Notes under the pieces: model-generated | Databases searched by the model: none | Told to the model about the DNA's origin: nothing | Seen by the model: the letters and a program-made list of their open reading frames with translations, nothing else | From: Candidatus Gastranaerophilales bacterium | GTDB lineage: Bacteria > Cyanobacteriota > Vampirovibrionia > Gastranaerophilales > Gastranaerophilaceae | Direction of reading: 5' to 3' | Assembly (NCBI GenBank): GCA_944325885.1 | Contig: CALVBT010000002.1 | Coordinates: 248,001 to 312,000, forward strand | DNA length: 64,000 nt | Translations under genes and position numbers: made by a program | Shown: positions 1-9,900 of the stretch, in pieces | How the letters are laid out: each line of letters begins with the position of its first letter | How positions within the stretch are numbered: the stretch's first letter is position 1

Positions 1-1
1 T

Positions 2-571
2 GCATTGTTTACCTGCATTCCATTATTTAAATTTGAAAAATTCAATACTATTATAAGAGCCTTAGATGACTGTATACTGGGTTCTGAAGGCTATAACTAC
101 AGTGCTGTGAAAAAAATTACTGCTGATATTTATAAAAATTTTGAAATGAAATGCAATCTTGATTTACAAGGTGCAAAAAAACATATTAAAAATAAAGAAA
201 TGTTGGACAATACTCTTAAGCTTGCTTCTGAAAAATTGGATTTTGTTGATACAAAAGTAATTCCTTCAAAAAAAATTATAAGTATTTTGAAAAAGAAAAA
301 TCCTAAGCTGTCTGACTATACTATTCATGATATGTATTCTCCTATGCTGGCAAAGGATGTAAATTTCAGACGTTTAAAAACATTGAAACACTACAAGGAT
401 GCATATTTTAGTTATTTAAATATTGTTGATATAAACGGTAAAGTCTATATGACTGACAATCTCAGGATTATTCCTACTGATATGCAGCTTAATTTTCTTA
501 ACAGGGACAAAAATTCCAGAGAGTTTTCAAATACAGTTAATGATTTTGTTTTTACAAAAGACATGCTATAA
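2..571 (+). CDS. Hypothetical protein, 5' end outside the window
   Basis: An open frame runs in from the left edge (codon 2-4 is GCA) to TAA at 569-571, so the gene is truncated; a TTG at position 5 is probably internal. About 188 residues are visible. They are Lys/Asn-rich, mixed helical, with no signal peptide, membrane segment or motif I recognise. The C-terminal half contains Tyr- and Asp-rich stretches (HYKDAYFSY, VDINGKVYMTDN) that look globular. The gene ends just before a strong bidirectional terminator shared with the convergent response-regulator gene. No function can be proposed. I am confident that it is coding, because of the clean frame and the terminator, but not about its role. 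Confidence 0.6.
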   Translation, partial: ALFTCIPLFKFEKFNTIIRALDDCILGSEGYNYSAVKKITADIYKNFEMKCNLDLQGAKKHIKNKEMLDNTLKLASEKLDFVDTKVIPSKKIISILKKKNPKLSDYTIHDMYSPMLAKDVNFRRLKTLKHYKDAYFSYLNIVDINGKVYMTDNLRIIPTDMQLNFLNRDKNSREFSNTVNDFVFTKDML

Positions 572-583
572 AGTATGCATTAA

Positions 584-607
584 AAAAGCTCCGTTTCCGG
601 AGCTTTT
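584..607. terminator. Bidirectional Rho-independent terminator
   Basis: Perfect 10-bp stem AAAAGCTCCG / CGGAGCTTTT with loop TTTC. It is flanked by A-runs on one side and T-runs on the other, so it can end both the unknown left-edge gene and the convergent response-regulator gene. Confidence 0.9.
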
Positions 608-610
608 GTT

Positions 611-1360
611 TTAAGAAATTCTTTGGAACATATAACCGATACCACGTGCTGTAAGAATCAATTCAGGATTTGCGGGATCAGTTTCGAGTTTTGAACGCAA
701 TCTTGAAATATGAACGTCCACAACCCTTGTATCAATGCGATGATCCGGCGGATAAGCCCATACATATTGAAGAATTTCGTTTCTTGAATATGCCTGACCT
801 GAGTTGTTAACCAGCAGTTCAAGAAGGCTGAATTCCATACCTGTAAGTCTGATACGTTCATTTTTTCTGAATACTTGTCTTCTTGCTGTATCGATTTTTA
901 TGTTACCTGTTGTAATAACATTTTTTGTAACTTTGCCTGTTGCAGGAGCTGTTTCTCTGTTTGTAGAACGTCTTAATACTGATTTTACACGGGCTTCAAG
1001 TTCTTTCGGGCTGAAGGGTTTTACTACGTAGTCATCAGCACCGAGTTCAAGACCGGTAATTCTTTCAGAAACATCACCCAGAGCAGTTAATATAATAATA
1101 GGAACATCAGATGTTCTTCTTATTTCTCTACATACGCCGTAACCGTCCATTTTCGGCATCATAACGTCTAAAACTACTAAGTCTGGATTTTCTTTATTAA
1201 ATACTGCGACTGCTTCTTCCCCATCAGCTGCAGTAACTATATCATATCCAATCATACTTAATCTTGTTTCGAGAATTCTTCTGATACTTGCTTCATCGTC
1301 AGCAATTAATATCTTTTGTTTTGCTTCTGCTTGTTCATTGGCTTCACTATTTGGACACAT
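611..1360 (-). CDS. rpaB: OmpR-family response regulator, RpaB-like
   Basis: A 249-residue two-component response regulator. After a short acidic/Gln-rich N-terminal tail (about residues 1-15) comes a receiver domain starting KILIADDEASIRRILETRL, with the acceptor Asp in VVLDVMMPK and the Thr and Lys of ILTALGD and VVKPFSPKE. The C-terminal OmpR-type winged helix (about residues 150-249) ends with RVVDVHISRLRSKLE and LTARGIGYMFQRIS. These stretches match what I know of cyanobacterial RpaB, the essential regulator phosphorylated by NblS/Hik33 that binds HLR1 sites. In cyanobacteria it controls photosystem and stress genes; no photosynthesis gene is visible here, so its regulon must differ. No sensor kinase is adjacent. 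The start at 1360 is an ATG preceded by AGATAGG. The upstream region carries three TTACAA boxes, so self-regulation is plausible. Confidence 0.88.
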   Translation of the reverse strand: MCPNSEANEQAEAKQKILIADDEASIRRILETRLSMIGYDIVTAADGEEAVAVFNKENPDLVVLDVMMPKMDGYGVCREIRRTSDVPIIILTALGDVSERITGLELGADDYVVKPFSPKELEARVKSVLRRSTNRETAPATGKVTKNVITTGNIKIDTARRQVFRKNERIRLTGMEFSLLELLVNNSGQAYSRNEILQYVWAYPPDHRIDTRVVDVHISRLRSKLETDPANPELILTARGIGYMFQRIS

Positions 1361-1407
1361 GTTAAAAACCTATCTTTCCTTTACCCTATCTTTTTTAACC
1401 ACATATA

Positions 1408-1473
1408 GTTACAATAATTTGTAAGTCCTTAATAATATTACAAAATATTGACTTTCTTTAAATTATATTACAA
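1408..1473. promoter_or_regulatory. Array of TTACAA boxes resembling HLR1 half sites
   Basis: Between the divergent rpaB-like and thrS genes lie three same-orientation TTACAA boxes at 1409-1414, 1438-1443 and 1468-1473, spaced 29 and 30 bp, about three helical turns. An inverted TTGTAA sits at 1419-1424, four bases after the first box. The first box, GTTACAAT (1408-1415), fits one half of the cyanobacterial HLR1 consensus (G/T)TTACA(T/A)(T/A); the others deviate at the first or last base. Binding by the adjacent RpaB-like protein is inference. Confidence 0.4.
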
Positions 1474-1567
1474 CTTTTTAATATAGTCAACTTACTATAG
1501 CCTTGTTTGCATTAGATTTCTGCTAGTGATATAAATGTATTAGTACAGGAAAAAGAGGGATTTAATA

Positions 1568-3517
1568 ATGTCTAACATCGAGGTAATTTTACCTGACAAT
1601 TCAAAAATTTCATTAGAAGAAGGAGCAAACGGCTTTTCTCTTGCAAAAGCTATTAGTGAAGGTCTTGCAAAAAATGCTGTAGCTTTAGAAATTAACGGAG
1701 ATGTAAAAGACATTCGAACGACCTTGAATAATGGTGATAAGGTCAAAATCCTGACCTCTAAAGACCCTGAAACACTCGCAATTTTGCGTCACTCTACTTC
1801 TCACATTATGGCACAGGCTGTTATTGATCTGTTCCCGCAGGCAAAACTCGCTATCGGCCCTGCTATCGAAAACGGTTTTTATTACGATTTTGATTTGGAA
1901 GGCCATACTTTTACAGAAGAAGATTTGTCAAAAATCGAAGACAAAATGCGTGAAATTGTAAAAGAAAATCTTACTTTTGAAAAATATTTTGTTCCTGATG
2001 TTGATGCTCAGATTTCAGAGTTTAAAAACGAAGGCGAAATATATAAAGCAGAACTTTTGGAAGAACACAGAAATCACAAGCCGACTTTGTATCTTACAAA
2101 AGATAAAGACGGCAAATCTTTGTTCAATGACCTTTGTGCAGGGCCTCATTTGCCAAATACTTCTTTCATCAAAGCTTTTAAACTTATGAAAGTAGCCGGT
2201 GCGTACTGGAGAGGCGATGCAAAAAATAAAATGCTCCAGAGAATTTATGCTACTGCTTTCTGGACAAAAGATGATTTAAAAGCTTATTTGACAATGCTGG
2301 AAGAAGCTGAAAAACGTGACCACAGAAAACTTGGTGCAAAACTCGATTTGTTTTCAACAAGAGAAGAACTCGGTGCAGGTCTTGTCCTGTGGCATCCTAA
2401 TCTTGCAGTTGTCAGAGAAGAAATCGAAAATTACTGGAGAACAGAACACAGAAAAAGAGGCTATGTTATTGTAAACACTCCTCATATCGCAAAATCAAAA
2501 CTCTGGGAAATTTCAGGTCACGCTGATCATTACAGAGAAAATATGTTCTTTATTCAAAAAGAAGATGAATCTGATGATCAATATATTTTAAAACCGATGA
2601 ACTGCCCGTTCCACATTCTTATTTATCAGGCAAACAGACATTCTTACCGCTCTTTGCCTTTAAGAATGGCAGAACTCGGTACAGTTTACAGAAGAGAACA
2701 CTCCGGTGCTTTAGGCGGTTTGACACGTGTTCAAGGTTTTACTCAAGATGATGCACATATCTTCTGTACTCCGGAACAACTTATTGATGAAATAAATGAA
2801 ATTATCGATTTTGTAGCTGATACAATGGCTATTTTTAAAATGGATTTCGAAGTTGAACTTTCAACACGTCCGGAAAGCTATATCGGTGAAATCGAAAATT
2901 GGAATAAAGCAGAAGAAGGCTTGAAAGCTGCTATGGACAGACGCGGCATGAAATATGAAATCAACGAAGGGGACGGTGCATTTTACGGACCAAAAATCGA
3001 TTTCAAAATTAAAGATGCCATAGGCAGAACATGGCAGTGTGCTACTATCCAGCTCGATTTCAACCTTCCGGCACGTTTTGATATCAAATATCAGGACAAA
3101 GACGGTCAGATGAAAACACCGTTGATGCTGCACAGAGTAGTATTCGGTTCAATGGAACGATTCCACGGTATATTGATTGAACATTATGCCGGTGCCTTCC
3201 CGTTATGGCTTGCACCTACACAGGTGGCTATTGTTCCTATCTCTAATGACAAACATACTGACTACGCTGAAAAAGTTTATAAAACTCTTAGAAATGCCGG
3301 CATAAGAGCCAATCTTGACGACCGTTCAGAAAGTATGAACTATAAGATAAGAGAAGCTCTTCAAGATAAGAAAATTCCTTATGTTGTTGTTATCGGCGAT
3401 AAAGAAATTGAAGAGGGTTCTGTTGCAATACGTAAAAGAGGCGAAGGCCCTGTCGGTTCTTTAAAAGTTGAGGAATTTCTTTCTAAAATTGAAAAAGAAA
3501 TAAAAGATAGAGTATAA
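1568..3517 (+). CDS. thrS: Threonine--tRNA ligase
   Basis: A 649-residue class II threonyl-tRNA synthetase of normal bacterial length, charging tRNA-Thr in the cytoplasm. Domains in order are: TGS (1-62); the N2 editing domain with its His/Cys site (H75-x3-H79 in HSTSH, C190 and H194 in CAGPH); the catalytic core with motif 2 and the zinc-binding Cys in LKPMNCPFH (C346); motif 3 around LHRVVFGSMERF; and the anticodon-binding domain from about residue 540 (VAIVPISNDKH onward). The ATG is preceded by AGAGGG (1555-1560) at good distance. No T-box leader is visible in the 207 bp upstream. tsaD follows after 4 bp, so the two are probably co-transcribed. Confidence 0.98.
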   Translation: MSNIEVILPDNSKISLEEGANGFSLAKAISEGLAKNAVALEINGDVKDIRTTLNNGDKVKILTSKDPETLAILRHSTSHIMAQAVIDLFPQAKLAIGPAIENGFYYDFDLEGHTFTEEDLSKIEDKMREIVKENLTFEKYFVPDVDAQISEFKNEGEIYKAELLEEHRNHKPTLYLTKDKDGKSLFNDLCAGPHLPNTSFIKAFKLMKVAGAYWRGDAKNKMLQRIYATAFWTKDDLKAYLTMLEEAEKRDHRKLGAKLDLFSTREELGAGLVLWHPNLAVVREEIENYWRTEHRKRGYVIVNTPHIAKSKLWEISGHADHYRENMFFIQKEDESDDQYILKPMNCPFHILIYQANRHSYRSLPLRMAELGTVYRREHSGALGGLTRVQGFTQDDAHIFCTPEQLIDEINEIIDFVADTMAIFKMDFEVELSTRPESYIGEIENWNKAEEGLKAAMDRRGMKYEINEGDGAFYGPKIDFKIKDAIGRTWQCATIQLDFNLPARFDIKYQDKDGQMKTPLMLHRVVFGSMERFHGILIEHYAGAFPLWLAPTQVAIVPISNDKHTDYAEKVYKTLRNAGIRANLDDRSESMNYKIREALQDKKIPYVVVIGDKEIEEGSVAIRKRGEGPVGSLKVEEFLSKIEKEIKDRV

Positions 3518-3521
3518 CAAT

Positions 3522-4574
3522 ATGCTGGTAAAAGAATTTAAAAAGCCGGTAAGCGGTGAAAGTGTACTAATCGGGCCGGATGTTAAAGATGACATAGTTA
3601 TTATGGCACTGGAGTCCAGCTGTGATGAAACTGCCTGTGCTATTGTCAAAAACGGCAGAGAGGTTCTTGCTAACGTAGTTGCTTCTCAAATAAAAACCCA
3701 CCAAAAATTTGGAGGTGTAGTTCCGGAAGTAGCTGCCAGAGAACATCTTGATGCGGTTAATTTGATTATAGAAGAGGCTTTTTCGCAGTCCGGCCTGTCA
3801 CCGGATGACATTACTGCTTTTGCTGCTACTGTCGGCCCCGGACTTGTCGGGTCTTTGCTGGTCGGGTTGAATGCAGCAAAGGCATTGGCTATTACGTATG
3901 ACAAACCTTTTATCGGCGTAAATCATCTGAATGCTCATGTCTGTGCAAATTATATTGATACGGATTTGAAACCGCCTATGATAGCATTGTTGGTTAGCGG
4001 AGGACATACCCAGATAATTAAGGTTGATGATTATTTGAATCAGCAAATTATCGGAGAAACTATCGACGACGCTACTGGCGAAGCTTATGACAAAGTTGCA
4101 AGGCTTTTAGGATTGCCGTATCCGGGCGGATTGAACCTTGACAGAATGGCTCCGAACGGAAATCCAAATGCCTACAAATTGCCTGAGGCAAAAGTACAGG
4201 GCGAGTTTGATTTTAGTTTTTCGGGTTTAAAAACTGCTGTTTTGAATCTGACAAGAAAGCTGGAAAAAGAACTCGGTGAAATTCCGAAAGAAGACGTAGC
4301 TGCAAGTTTCCAGGAATGTATTACATCAACGCTTTTTAAAAAGACTTTAAAAGCAGCTCAAAAGTATAATATAAAACAAATAGTTCTTGGCGGCGGTGTT
4401 GCGGCAAATTCAGAGATAAGGAAAAAGTTCTTTTCTCTCGAGGATAAAGGCTACAAAATTTTTGCACCTGCAATGAAGTACTGTACGGACAATGCCTCTA
4501 TGATAGCCAGTTCTGCCTATTTTCTGGCAAATACAATGGATTCTCTGGAGCAAGAAGTCTTTTCGAGATGTTAA
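3522..4574 (+). CDS. tsaD: tRNA N6-adenosine threonylcarbamoyltransferase
   Basis: TsaD transfers the threonylcarbamoyl group to A37 of ANN-decoding tRNAs (t6A), acting with TsaB, TsaE and TsaC. The ASKHA-fold signature is clear: ALESSCDETA near the start, the metal-binding HLNAH (H135, H139), GEAYDKVARLLGLPYPGG, FSGLKTAV, GGGVAANSEIR and CTDNASMIA near the end. At 350 residues it has an N-terminal extension of about 20 residues over typical TsaD. An internal ATG at 3603 would fall inside the first beta strand, so the upstream start is preferred even though no good Shine-Dalgarno is seen. It lies 4 bp after thrS, linking threonine charging and threonine-based tRNA modification. Its stop overlaps the next start by 7 bp. 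Confidence 0.96.
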   Translation: MLVKEFKKPVSGESVLIGPDVKDDIVIMALESSCDETACAIVKNGREVLANVVASQIKTHQKFGGVVPEVAAREHLDAVNLIIEEAFSQSGLSPDDITAFAATVGPGLVGSLLVGLNAAKALAITYDKPFIGVNHLNAHVCANYIDTDLKPPMIALLVSGGHTQIIKVDDYLNQQIIGETIDDATGEAYDKVARLLGLPYPGGLNLDRMAPNGNPNAYKLPEAKVQGEFDFSFSGLKTAVLNLTRKLEKELGEIPKEDVAASFQECITSTLFKKTLKAAQKYNIKQIVLGGGVAANSEIRKKFFSLEDKGYKIFAPAMKYCTDNASMIASSAYFLANTMDSLEQEVFSRC

Positions 4575-5026
4575 AAAAGTTGTTAATTCTTTTATTATTT
4601 GTGATTCTTCCTTTGCCTGCACTGGCTCGCAGCAATGCACAGATAGGCCGTCAATTATACGCTGTTGCTGCATCTGTTGAAAATCAAAGCAGAGCAAGAG
4701 CCGATATGATGCGAGAGAACATTGCTTCTTTTTTAATTGATATTAATATGCTGAACTTTAACGAAAATAATGCAGTATGGAAAAGGCTTCCCTCAGGCTG
4801 GCTTTATGACTCAAAAAGCGTCCAGCATATTTTTCTGAGACATCTCGGTGTCTACAAATCTCCTAATGGCAGCGTTATGGGCGTTTTTGACGTAAATTGC
4901 GAGGATTTTAATGATGTACAGGAAAGAACATACGGTTATGTAAAAACGACCGAGGTGTATTTTGTTCCTTCTTATAAAACTAAAAACGGCCGTTCACTTG
5001 GTTTTATGCAAACATTTTGTAAATAA
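4568..5026 (+). CDS. Small secreted protein of unknown function
   Basis: A 152-residue protein starting with a classical signal peptide (MLKKLLILLLFVILPLPALA, cleavage likely after ALA at about residue 20). The mature part is about 130 residues, with a helical first half (IGRQLYAVAASVENQ, RADMMRENIASFLID) and a probable beta-rich second half containing GSVMGVFDVNCEDF and TTEVYFVPSYKTKNG. Two cysteines (in VNCEDF and the C-terminal TFCK) could form a disulfide. It overlaps the tsaD stop by 7 bp, suggesting translational coupling, although a functional link is not obvious. I do not recognise the family. Confidence 0.75.
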   Translation: MLKKLLILLLFVILPLPALARSNAQIGRQLYAVAASVENQSRARADMMRENIASFLIDINMLNFNENNAVWKRLPSGWLYDSKSVQHIFLRHLGVYKSPNGSVMGVFDVNCEDFNDVQERTYGYVKTTEVYFVPSYKTKNGRSLGFMQTFCK

Positions 5027-5089
5027 TCGGTTGCAAGTTGTCATGGAAAATGCTATATTTAAAAGGCTATAGATAAAGCGGGATATGGT

Positions 5090-5848
5090 ATGGGTTTTAA
5101 CAATAAAAATTTGACAGCAAAGGACAGAATTGTTCTTGCTTTAGATACAGATTCTCTAGAAGAGGTCGAAAGACTGGTTACTTTATTAAAGGATTACGTT
5201 GGTTGCTTTAAAGTCGGCCCCCAGCTTTTTATTTCTTGCGGTTATGATGCAATTGAATTGATTAAAAAATTGGGCGGAGATATTTATTTTGATGCAAAAT
5301 TCCACGATATTCCCTCTACTGTAGCAAAAGCAGGCTCGAATTTGATAAAAAGAGGTGTAACTACTTTTAGCGCACATTTGGCTGGCGGTACAAAGATGCT
5401 TACCACAACTGTTAAAGTTGCCAGAGAAACTGCTAAAAAATACAATATGCCTGCTCCTACGATTCTCGGTGTGACTTTGTTATCAAGTTTCGGGCAGAGA
5501 ACGTTAACAGAAGAATTGAATGTTAAAATGAATATAGATGAATATGTAGCTCATCTTACATATCTTGCCAAGGAATCTAAGATTGACGGTGTTATTGCCA
5601 GTGCATCCGAAGCAAGAAAAATCAGAAAAGAATTTTCTGATGAATTTATTATCCTGTGTCCTGCAATCAGACCTACATGGTCTGTAGTTAATGATCAAAT
5701 TCGTGTTGTTACCCCGGCAGATGCTATCAGAGCAGGTGTAGATTATATGGTGGTCGGAAGACCGATTACTTCTGCTGATGATCCGATAGCTGCTGCAAAC
5801 CTTATTATTGACGAAATTGAACAAGCATCCAAAGTTGTTGAAGTGTAG
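5090..5848 (+). CDS. pyrF: Orotidine 5'-phosphate decarboxylase
   Basis: A 252-residue OMP decarboxylase, making UMP in the last step of pyrimidine synthesis. The TIM-barrel signature is complete: VLALDTDS near the start; the catalytic Asp-x-Lys-x-x-Asp in FDAKFHDIPSTV (D68, K70, D73); LCPAIRPTW; and the phosphate-binding end VDYMVVGRPIT. Length and motifs fit the group containing E. coli and B. subtilis PyrF. It is preceded by GCGGGATATGGT, a modest ribosome-binding site, and followed 21 bp later by ald. No other pyr gene adjoins it; pyrH lies 46 kb away on the other strand. Confidence 0.97.
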   Translation: MGFNNKNLTAKDRIVLALDTDSLEEVERLVTLLKDYVGCFKVGPQLFISCGYDAIELIKKLGGDIYFDAKFHDIPSTVAKAGSNLIKRGVTTFSAHLAGGTKMLTTTVKVARETAKKYNMPAPTILGVTLLSSFGQRTLTEELNVKMNIDEYVAHLTYLAKESKIDGVIASASEARKIRKEFSDEFIILCPAIRPTWSVVNDQIRVVTPADAIRAGVDYMVVGRPITSADDPIAAANLIIDEIEQASKVVEV

Positions 5849-5869
5849 ATAAAAATATAGGAGGTATTA

Positions 5870-6991
5870 ATGATTATAGGTGTACCCAGAGAAATAAAAT
5901 GCTGTGAAAACAGGGTTTCATTAATACCGTCGTCTGTAAAAACACTTGTAGAAAATGATAATGTCGTATATGTACAAAAGGGTGCTGGCGAGAGAATCGG
6001 CTTTTCTGATGAAATGTATTTAAATGCAGGTGCAAAAATTGTAGATACGCCTGATGAAATTTATGACAAAGCTGAAATAATTGTAAAGGTTAAAGAGCTT
6101 CAAAAAAGTGAATACTCACTTTTGAAAAACAATCAAACAGTTGTTACTTATTTTCATCTCGCTATAGAGCCAGAGCTTGTAGATATACTTTTGAAGAAAC
6201 ATATTACTGCAATTGCTTATGAAACAATTGAAAAAGAGGACGGATCTTTGCCTCTGTTATCTCCAATGAGTGAAATTGCAGGGAAAATGTCCGTGCATAT
6301 CGGGGCAAGGTATTTGCAGAACGATTTTGGCGGAATCGGCAAACTTCTGGGCGGGGTGCCGGGTGTTTATCCGTCTACTGTTTTGATAGTTGGTGCAGGT
6401 GTTGTCGGCGCAAATGCAGCAAGGGTAGCTCTCGGACTCGGTGCAAATGTTGTTGTTACAGATATTTGTCCAAACAAATTAAAAGAAATAGACAGAGCCT
6501 TTAACGGAGAAATCAGTACTGTTATTTGCAATGATTATAATCTGGAAAAATTTATAAAACAGGCCGATATTGTAATTGGAGCTGTTCTTATTCCTTCTAA
6601 AAAAGCACCTCATATTATAAAAGATTATATGGTGCAATCTATGAAGAAGGGTTCTGTAATAGTAGATGTTTCTATTGATCAGGGCGGAATCGTTGAAACA
6701 ATAGATGGCCCTACCTCTATAGATTCACCTGTATTTGAAAAGTATGGAGTTGTTCATTATGCAGTACCTAATATTCCAAGCTGCGTTGCCAGAACAGCAA
6801 CTATTTCTTTGAACAACTATACTATGCCGTATATTTTAAAACTTGCTACAAAGGGCTTTATCGCTGCTGTAAAATCCACTCCTGAATTATACAAAGGCGT
6901 AAATACTTTCCATGGCAAATTGACAAATCCTGATGTAGCAAAATCTCTTGGCTACCCGTATTCTGAATTGTCTATGCTTATAGGCTTTTAA
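5870..6991 (+). CDS. ald: Alanine dehydrogenase
   Basis: A 373-residue NAD-dependent L-alanine dehydrogenase, interconverting alanine with pyruvate and ammonia. It starts MIIGVPREIK as in the family, carries the substrate-binding Lys75 and His96 equivalents (IVKVKEL, VTYFHLA), and the Rossmann dinucleotide site VGAGVVGANAARVALGLGA. The C-terminal AVPNIPSCVARTATISLNN is also characteristic. A strong AGGAGG at 5860-5865 sets the start. It is convergent with the helicase gene, with a gap of only 2 bp and no hairpin between them. In a fermenting anaerobe it may dispose of pyruvate and ammonia or allow alanine use; the direction cannot be read from sequence. Confidence 0.96.
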   Translation: MIIGVPREIKCCENRVSLIPSSVKTLVENDNVVYVQKGAGERIGFSDEMYLNAGAKIVDTPDEIYDKAEIIVKVKELQKSEYSLLKNNQTVVTYFHLAIEPELVDILLKKHITAIAYETIEKEDGSLPLLSPMSEIAGKMSVHIGARYLQNDFGGIGKLLGGVPGVYPSTVLIVGAGVVGANAARVALGLGANVVVTDICPNKLKEIDRAFNGEISTVICNDYNLEKFIKQADIVIGAVLIPSKKAPHIIKDYMVQSMKKGSVIVDVSIDQGGIVETIDGPTSIDSPVFEKYGVVHYAVPNIPSCVARTATISLNNYTMPYILKLATKGFIAAVKSTPELYKGVNTFHGKLTNPDVAKSLGYPYSELSMLIGF

Positions 6992-6993
6992 TC

Positions 6994-9900
6994 CTATTCA
7001 ACAGCCGTAAGCAGCTTTTTAATTCTGTCAATGCAGGCCTGAGAGCTGTGTTCCCATTCACGGAAAGATATTCTTGTGACATTGTAGCCTGCTCTTTCGA
7101 GAATTGTTTGCTTTTTAATATCGGATATATTGGCCTTTTTGTTATCGTCAACACCATCGATTTCTACAATGACTTCATTGCCAAATTCGTCTTTAATAAG
7201 CATATCCGGAATAACACCGGCTGCTTCAAATCCTGCTTTGACTTCTAGTCCTTCCATAACAAATGCCTGTGCAACTGTTTGTTCAAAAGAATTTTTAAAT
7301 TTGTTTTTTGAAAACTCATCTTCTTTCGCAGATTCAATGTACTGCTGCGTGTACTCAATATAATCCTTTAACAGCCCCGGCGGAAGGCTCTTCGGGTCTT
7401 TTGATATGAAGGTTATTAGTTTTTTTCTTGCACGTGTAATAGCTACATTGAACAAATTAGGCTTTTGAAGGAATGTAAGGCTCTGTGCAAAGCTGTTATC
7501 TGCAATTGCAAGAGAAAATATCATTACATCTCTTTCATCACCCTGAAACGTGTGAGCTGTACCTACCTCAATTTGGTGTTTTCTGATAGTTGTTTCTGTC
7601 AATACCTGTCTTATCGCTTTTGATATCAGGTCAACCTGTCCTCTGAACGGTGACACTACGCCTATTGATACAGGATTTTCTTCATTATCTTCATCTGCAA
7701 GTATCAGTTCGTGGATTCTTTTTATTACTGCTTCGACCTCAGGCATGTTCCTTGTTGCGTCTGAGTCAACTTTTCCGTCTGTTACGTGATGAAGCTCCAG
7801 CACATCGTTTGTTCCGGAATCTTTTGTCATGATTCTTATTCTGTTGCCGTAAAATTCCTGATTGCTAAATTGAATTATCGGATAATAGCTCCTGAAGTGT
7901 TCGTCAAGCAATACAGGATTTGTAGAATAGTAGTTTGCAAGATCAAACATTGAGTTTGTTCTGAATCTCCACATCAATTGGTATTTGTCAGGAATATTGT
8001 ACTGGCTCAAAAAAGACTGCTCTTTTGCTTTTTCCAGGAAGGATAAGTGCGAAAGCTGTTTGTCATCACCGACAATCACTGCTTTTTTTGCACGGAATAA
8101 AATCGGAAAACAGCTCGCTATATCGCATTGAGATGCTTCGTCAATAATCGCTACATCAAACAGCCCCGGTTTTATCGGCAATGAACCTGAAACAGCATAA
8201 GTTGTTACACACCAGCAGGGAAAAGCCTCCATCAGCGGTGTAAAATCTTCTTCTTCCAGAAGTCTGTTTTGCAGATTCTTTTTTCTTTCTACTATTGCTT
8301 TTGTGTGGACTATCAATCTTTGTCTTTTTACCTGATCTCTCAGCAGACCTTTTAGTGATTCTCTTCTTTTATTTTTCAGTATGTCCACTGCAAGAACACG
8401 TTGCTTTTTCTTTAGCCCTTTTATTTGCTGCAGAAGCTGGTGAATGTTGCCTATTTTGTGGATGCGTGTTTCTATAATTCGTGCTTCACATTCCATTTCT
8501 GCCACCTGCAGTTCCAGAGAAAGCCTCATTATTGAGTCGGGTTCTGCAGGCAGAGAGTTTACGCCGAGTATTTTTTTAAGCTTCATTGCACTGAAAGTGT
8601 TTGCCAGATTTGTGAACAAGCCTGATTTTTCAAGATTTTTTTCAATGCTTGATAATACTTTTTTTATTTCATCAACTTCATCTTTTTTGAGTTTTTTGTT
8701 GATAAATTCTTTTTCCCCGAGATCATTTTCTAGAGCGTTTTTCTTTGTTATGACCTGCTGCCACTCTTTTTCCAGTTCTATGATTTTTTCGCACTTGTTT
8801 TCGAGTTCTCGTATTGCGTGTATAAGGTCGTGCATATCTTCGACATCAACGAGTATAGCCTCTTCATAACCCGTATCAATATCTATTTTGTTTGCCAGCA
8901 AATCTTGAAGCTGGAAGCTAAGCTGTTTCTGGTAGTTTAGTCTTCCTGCTCTGAGTGCAAGAAACGGTGCGCCCAGTTCGTTGAGCCTTTGGGCTACAAC
9001 ATCAACAGCTTTATCCATTCTTGAAGCTACCAGAACGGTTTTTCCGTTTGCAATAAGGTGTGCAACAAGGTTTACGATTGTTTGTGACTTACCTGTCCCC
9101 GGAGGGCCGTATACAGCAAGCAGTGAGTTTTGTTCTATCTTTTTTATAACTTCTTCTTGAGAATCGCTCAGAGACAATGGTGTCACAGCTGCAAAATCTT
9201 TTAGTTCTTTTTTATCTTTGTTTGATTTGTCAAAGAATTTTCCTATACCACGCAGGTATTCTTCGTTTACTACGGAAAGTGCAGTTTCTCTGAATATGCC
9301 GCTTGGCTTTTCTGCTATTTGGGTAAGTTCGTGCAAAACACCTGCTGTGACAGAGGGCCTTTTTGTCAAAATAACAGCACTCTGATTTGTTACGGAAACT
9401 TTTTCCAGTCTTATTGTCGGTTTTGAGTCTTGAGCTTCTTCTATTGCGTCTTCTATATTTTCTGCATCAATTTTTTGATAGAAATTTTCTGCCTGTTCAT
9501 CTCGGACAAAGTTTTCATTGTCATCGTCCTCGTGATTTAGCGAGATATCTACATCCGGCAATATTGATTTTAATGTGGTTAAGAATATCTGTAATTTATC
9601 CTGAGTCAACGGCAATTCCGGCACTACTTCCAAAAGACCGTCCAGCATGTGTTCCATTTCGTCTTCGTCATCGCTTTTTCTCATAAGAGCTGTTAAGGCT
9701 CCTGTGTTTAAAGACAAAACATCATCTTGCAGTATGCAGGAAATATTTACACCCTCTCTTTCGAGTTTGCAAGGTGCATACAAAAGCGGGGTCAAAAATT
9801 CATTTTTGCGTTTTGATTTAGAGTTTTTGCCTACAAGAAACAAATGACCGTAGATAAGGTATTTATCTTTCTGGCTCATTTCGCTTTGTATCATCAATTC

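Noticed and set aside
1361-1567. T-box riboswitch before thrS
   Set aside because: No T-box sequence or associated antiterminator hairpin could be found, and the region is AT-rich without stable stems.
8444-8869. A 141-codon plus-strand frame inside the helicase gene
   Set aside because: Antisense shadow of the coiled-coil region (Lys/Glu codons read as Ser/Phe); no start signals.
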